From: Platynereis dumerilii
Lineage: Eukaryota; Annelida; Polychaeta; Phyllodocida; Nereididae
DNA length: 64,000 nucleotides
Direction: 5' to 3'
Assembly: GCA_026936325.1 (NCBI GenBank)
Contig: JAPTHN010000001.1
Location: 166,206,138-166,270,137, forward strand
Shown here: in pieces, positions 59,831-64,000 of the stretch
Position numbering within the stretch: the first letter of the stretch is position 1
Layout of the letters: every line of letters begins with the position of its first letter
Position numbers and translations under genes: made by a program
The notes under the pieces: model-generated
Databases searched by the model: none
Told to the model about the DNA's origin: nothing
What the model saw: only the letters and a program-made list of their open reading frames with translations

Positions 59831-62800
59831 GCATAAAATTTCGTCTGAGAGTAATGATAAATCAGATATTTATTTGGATGTTCCACGCTAAAAATCAACA
59901 GGACTTGTTTGATTATATCACCTCTGGATAGACTCTGCTCTGCATGGCGATTTGTGGTGGGACTTCAAAATTATGGTCAGAAATTGGCTGTAAAACTGTT
60001 AATCGATCTAGTATGCTTCCTTTTCATTGGCTGACATAGTTAAACAAGAATATATTATGTCAATTTAAGATAATGTGGCATATCACACCTATGTGTCTGG
60101 GGTAGATTCTCTGGGTATGCAAAAGAGGCTGCACATATAATTTGTTGATCTATACAGCGCAAATATATCGATCTACATTTGAAAATATTAGTTGTAATGA
60201 GTATTAATCTATTCAAACGCACTGTTGCCAAGCTTTATTTGAAGATTGTCTCAGGGCTTGGCATTTGAAGAGATTCATCTAAACTTGACAGTAGAAGTAA
60301 GAATCAGCTGTTGGAGTCATTCTTTTCATGTAAAGGATGCCATTCTAAGACAGCCTCATTGCAACAGGCCACGCTTTGTGAGATTTATACCCTACAGCAA
60401 ATTATCATGTTTTCCAGTTATAACTGTCTTAAGCGTGTATCTTTCTTTTGATAATTATCTATCTCACTGTTTATTGCTCTGCGGTTTCCTTTCCTGAGGA
60501 AAGAATTCACAGATTGCATGATGAATGGTAAGTCGGTGGCGAATTGCTCTACTTGAGAGTGTGAGATTTCCTTGGTAGGATGCAGGAGAAGCTGAAGTAG
60601 CATTTTTGGGATGTGCTAAAAAAAAGTATAATAATCCGGTGAATGTGCAGTCAGGATTCTCAATGGAGATGAAGTTTATTTGAAGCCCTTATTTTTGTTG
60701 TAATTTAAGTGAATAATAGCTGCATGTGCTGTCTGCTGCTATGATGGTTTGGGTTGCAAAATAATTCATCCCTCCCCCACCCTGAACTATCATCATAACT
60801 TCCTGTGCCATGCTGTATGGTAAAAAAAAAATGGAATGAAAAGTCGTCAAGAGCATGCAGAAATATTCAATTGATGCATTACAAAACTGAAGAAAGATAT
60901 GATTATATTTTCAAGGAGTGAATTCTTTCAGAAATCATATTATAGTGATTCTTGTGAAGTAGCTTGGGTTAAACTAAGTATCTGCTATTTTAGCTGGATT
61001 ACGGTATTCACATTTATTGAAAACTTACGCAAATATCAATTGCTTGCAAACTTTATACTCCTTCTGTTTTTAAACTTATAATGTGCAACACTGTTCTAAC
61101 TTCCACATTGCACCTCAGAAATCTAATCAGAAAGATACTCCATTACGAAGTACATTAGTGGATTACTGACAACCTCACATGGTTTTCCATCAGAGAAATG
61201 GCTTTTAGCCTGTTGTTGGAAAGTTGATCAATTTCAGAAGAGCAAGGATAAGTTACCAAATACCGGATAAAACCAAAGAGGGAGCGACAAGATCAAAATT
61301 CACTTAAAAGAAAATTTTTCCAGAGGCATTAGTGACTAGAATGCAGTCGCACCTGTTGCACTTACTGATATTTCTTTAGCCTATTTGTACCATTACAAGA
61401 ATGCACTGTGCTGTCATTGACTGCATACAGACGCATGCAATCTATAGTATCCATATGGTGTATATATATATGGTTGTAACCATGTCACATCTACTAATTG
61501 GTGGGAGGGGCTGCCGGGACATAACAAGAACTTATAGGGATGTAAGTTATTTGAATGTCCGTCGCATGATGATTTACAGCTGAGAGTTCATAAGAGTTGA
61601 GTGGACTGGATCTAGATGACTTGCAAGGTTTCTGGGGCGGTAAAACTGTTGTGTACACAGGGAGCAGAGTTTCCTTTCACTGTGGCAGTGTGGCCGTAGT
61701 GTTTTTCTGGAAGAGCTGTTTTTTAACACACCATTTTCCTTTTTGTTGCTCTATTCACTTGTTTGTATTTTTGTATGGTTTGTTTTAAATGTAGGAGTAC
61801 AAATGCTGGTTGAACCCAACACTTACGGCATACCAGTCTTACTTACATTTTTGGATGTCCTCACAAAAAATCAACAGGACTTCGATATTGTCAAGGAAGA
61901 TCGCCATGGAGTCCAGACCATGACCACTGTACTGTGTACTCAATGAACCTTTATTTAATATTAAAGACTGCCACTTTATCACTTGGCATAGCTCCTGAAT
62001 AAAAAGTCATTGATTATAATATGATCAGATGATTCTGGCCTTTGAAATCTGTTCGTGTTAAATCTATGAGTTTCTTGGAAAGACACCTCCATGCATATGT
62101 GTTTTTTGGGAGCAATTCTTGTCACGACTTGCTTTGCATTTGTATGTGTCAGAATATCCACTCAACTGTGGTGTCCTGCTGTATAATATCTGCGAAATTC
62201 TATAACTGTTCTGGATGGAGATGTGAAATATATATCATGACACAGTAGTTGTGTGAATGAAAAGTGTTTCCACTACTAGTACTACTTCAAGACAGAATGA
62301 ACCATGCAACCTGGAGAATGCACTTTGAAATTTTTTGCTGCCTAGTGTTACTATTATTTTCTCCCGTTTTTGCTCTTACAAGATGTATTGAGAATCTCCT
62401 GGATGTGTTGAGTTTGCAGTTATAGAGGTACAGATTTACATGTAACACTTGTATGAAAATTTGTGCAGTACAGGCTGACGGAGAAATGTAATTCTAAAGA
62501 TAACCGTTCAATTTATTATTTTTTCGGTATCTTTCAGATGGTCGTCTTGTCTGAGTAATAGTAAGCTTGAATCATTATTAATTGTGAATTTTCTGTTTAT
62601 GAATGACATGATGGACTCAGTCGGTGGGGGGAGGGGGGTGTTCACCCCTATCCACAGTAACACAGACCTTGGTTTTAGGAATTCTTTTTGAAAACATATT
62701 TGAAATCCAATTACCTACAACACTAGTGCTATTGTGTTAATCAATGTATATTCATTTTAGTTTGGCTGTACATCTTTGGTTATATTATATAGCATTGCAT

Positions 62801-62915
62801 TTGATGTGTGGGAAAGGAAGGGGTGCTGATGTGTTATAATATGTGCATAACACAGCTGGTACCAAAAACGTGACATTAATCTCACCATATAAGTGATGAA
62901 AATGCCTGAGCAGAT
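59831..62915. repeat. Duplicated blocks, copy E
   Basis: 60180-60620 matches 19500-19930 and 36780-37180. 61000-61270 matches 22000-22230. 61370-61410 is the empty site of the 5.2-kb element. 61480-61810 matches 28440-28720. 61850-62600 matches 53311-54030. 62750-62915 matches 54500-54670. 59930-60160 resembles 10140-10370 inside the 6.1-kb transposon. No gene is supported. Confidence 0.75.
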
Positions 62916-63887
62916 GGGTTATTCTACAGAAATGTTCCCATTTGGGTGGTAATTTTACTGTTTTTCAAAATTTTTAAAATGCGTGATTCAATTAGTCTGG
63001 AGGTAAACAAAGGCTCTGAAGAACATCTGGCAATGGTTGCCACGATTCTCTTCTCAATTTTAATTTTGACTAAAATTAACGTGCATTTCCTATGAGTCAT
63101 CACCGCAATAGTGGCAAATTGTTCCGGTAATGACACGTTGCTGTAATGACAAATTCAGCTTTAGTGTTTTTTCTAAGAGGCCCGGCAGCACAGACAGCAA
63201 GGGAGGTTTAAGAAATGTGAACTAGAGCAGCATCGCTTCATGACAGTTAAAGAAAAATTTTGCTGCATTCCTTTCCTGATTGTTAAATGTCGGTTGCGGT
63301 AATGACACATAATAAACCTACTCACTCAAAATAGGAGTTTTAAATGGACATAAAATATCTTTCTTCGGTGTGATTTTCTTCAGCATACAATCTTTCTGTC
63401 AAGAGGCTCGAGTATTTTTATAATATCATGTGACTTACGATGACACTTGTGTAAGAAAACGAATGGTGCCAGAAATAGTACTATGTTCCGGTAATGAAAA
63501 AAAAAACTCGGGGACAGACTTTGCAGCTTGTTTTCTCAAAAATCAATTTAGAGTAGAAAATTAAAACAAGCTCATAAGTTAAAGGACATTTTTCTGGTAA
63601 CATGCATATTAAAAACACGGCATATTCAGATAATTTTACAGGTATACTGAGCTTTGAATTCGTAGAAACGAGTGCAGGGACATGCAAGAAACAGGTACAT
63701 GTGTGACTTTACGAGAGTAAAAAATAGTCAAAAATATGAATGAATGACAAAATTAACACTAAATATTTTTGTTTAGGTCCTGGTTGCAATCAATAACAAA
63801 CAAAAAGTGATAACAAACAATTAGTTATTGATTAAATGACATTGGTAGTCCAGGGACAGGAATAGGACAATTTCTGTAGAATGACCC
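62916..63887. mobile_element. 972-bp TIR element with 4-bp target duplication AGAT
   Basis: Inverted ends GGGTTATTCTACAGAAAT and GGGTCATTCTACAGAAAT (right end read inverted) are flanked by AGAT (62912-62915 and 63888-63891). The block at 54665-54685 is the empty site (GAGC-AAAT-ACTGAAC). The inside repeats the phrase GGTAATGACAC or close variants near 63125, 63142, 63297 and 63487. No transposase, so it is a non-autonomous MITE. Superfamily not assigned. Confidence 0.85.
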
Positions 63888-64000
63888 AGATACTTAACAA
63901 GGTGACAGATTCAATTGGATTAACCTGGTTCCTTCAACCCAACGGGCACATTTACATTGCCATAACCTTATGGCAATGTCACAATGTTTGTGAAAATTAC
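63888..64000. repeat. Continuation of duplicated block (pair with 54672-54784)
   Basis: Shares AACAAGGTGACAGATTCAAT and AATGTCACAATGTTTGTG with copy D. It is cut by the window edge. Confidence 0.85.

Overview
The window looks like AT-rich, gene-poor nuclear DNA from an animal, probably a marine invertebrate. The grounds are tRNA-derived SINE remains, abundant TIR transposons and MITEs (Tc1/mariner-like, hAT-like and long-TIR families), GATA microsatellites, and a fragment of a reverse transcriptase type common in invertebrate genomes. I cannot name the species. I found no protein-coding gene, rRNA gene or functional tRNA gene that I can support. All open frames are short, none resembles a host protein I know, and frames compared between duplicated blocks are broken by indels or stops. 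The DNA may be intergenic or lie in a very long intron.

Layout. Positions 121-1350 hold a tandem array of a ~349-bp unit, each unit carrying an RFX/X-box-like palindrome. From ~1.9 kb to the right end, most of the window is a mosaic of old, diverged duplicated blocks. Block families recur near 2.6-7.3, 13.4-16.4, 17.7-22.9, 28.3-29.4, 30.8-39.9, 44.8-47.7 (inverted), 52.7-54.8, 58.3-59.8 (inverted) and 60-64 kb. Transposons sit in individual copies and are missing from the matching place in a sister copy, so many insertions have a natural empty site inside the window.

Main mobile elements: a 6.1-kb long-TIR element (7313-13401, target duplication ATC), itself holding a hAT-like and a Tc1/mariner-like MITE; a MITE-like insert at 19937-20647; a broken reverse-transcriptase fragment at 21470-21985; a 5.2-kb element with Tc1/mariner-type ends (23150-28332, TA target) holding a hAT MITE with perfect 8-bp duplications; a 636-bp insert at 31121-31756; a 1.1-kb MITE with six copies of an 11-bp motif (37351-38427); two almost identical 4.9-kb long-TIR elements in opposite orientation (39916-44843 and 47696-52680); and a 972-bp element at 62916-63887 with 4-bp duplications.

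The most striking structure is at 39.9-52.7 kb. The 2.85 kb between the two inverted 4.9-kb elements reads backwards relative to its surroundings. The 3-bp target duplications are exchanged between the elements (TAT...CAT and ATA...ATG), and turning the middle piece over restores TAT/TAT and ATG/ATG. This is the signature of an inversion by recombination between two transposon copies, or of the matching assembly error.
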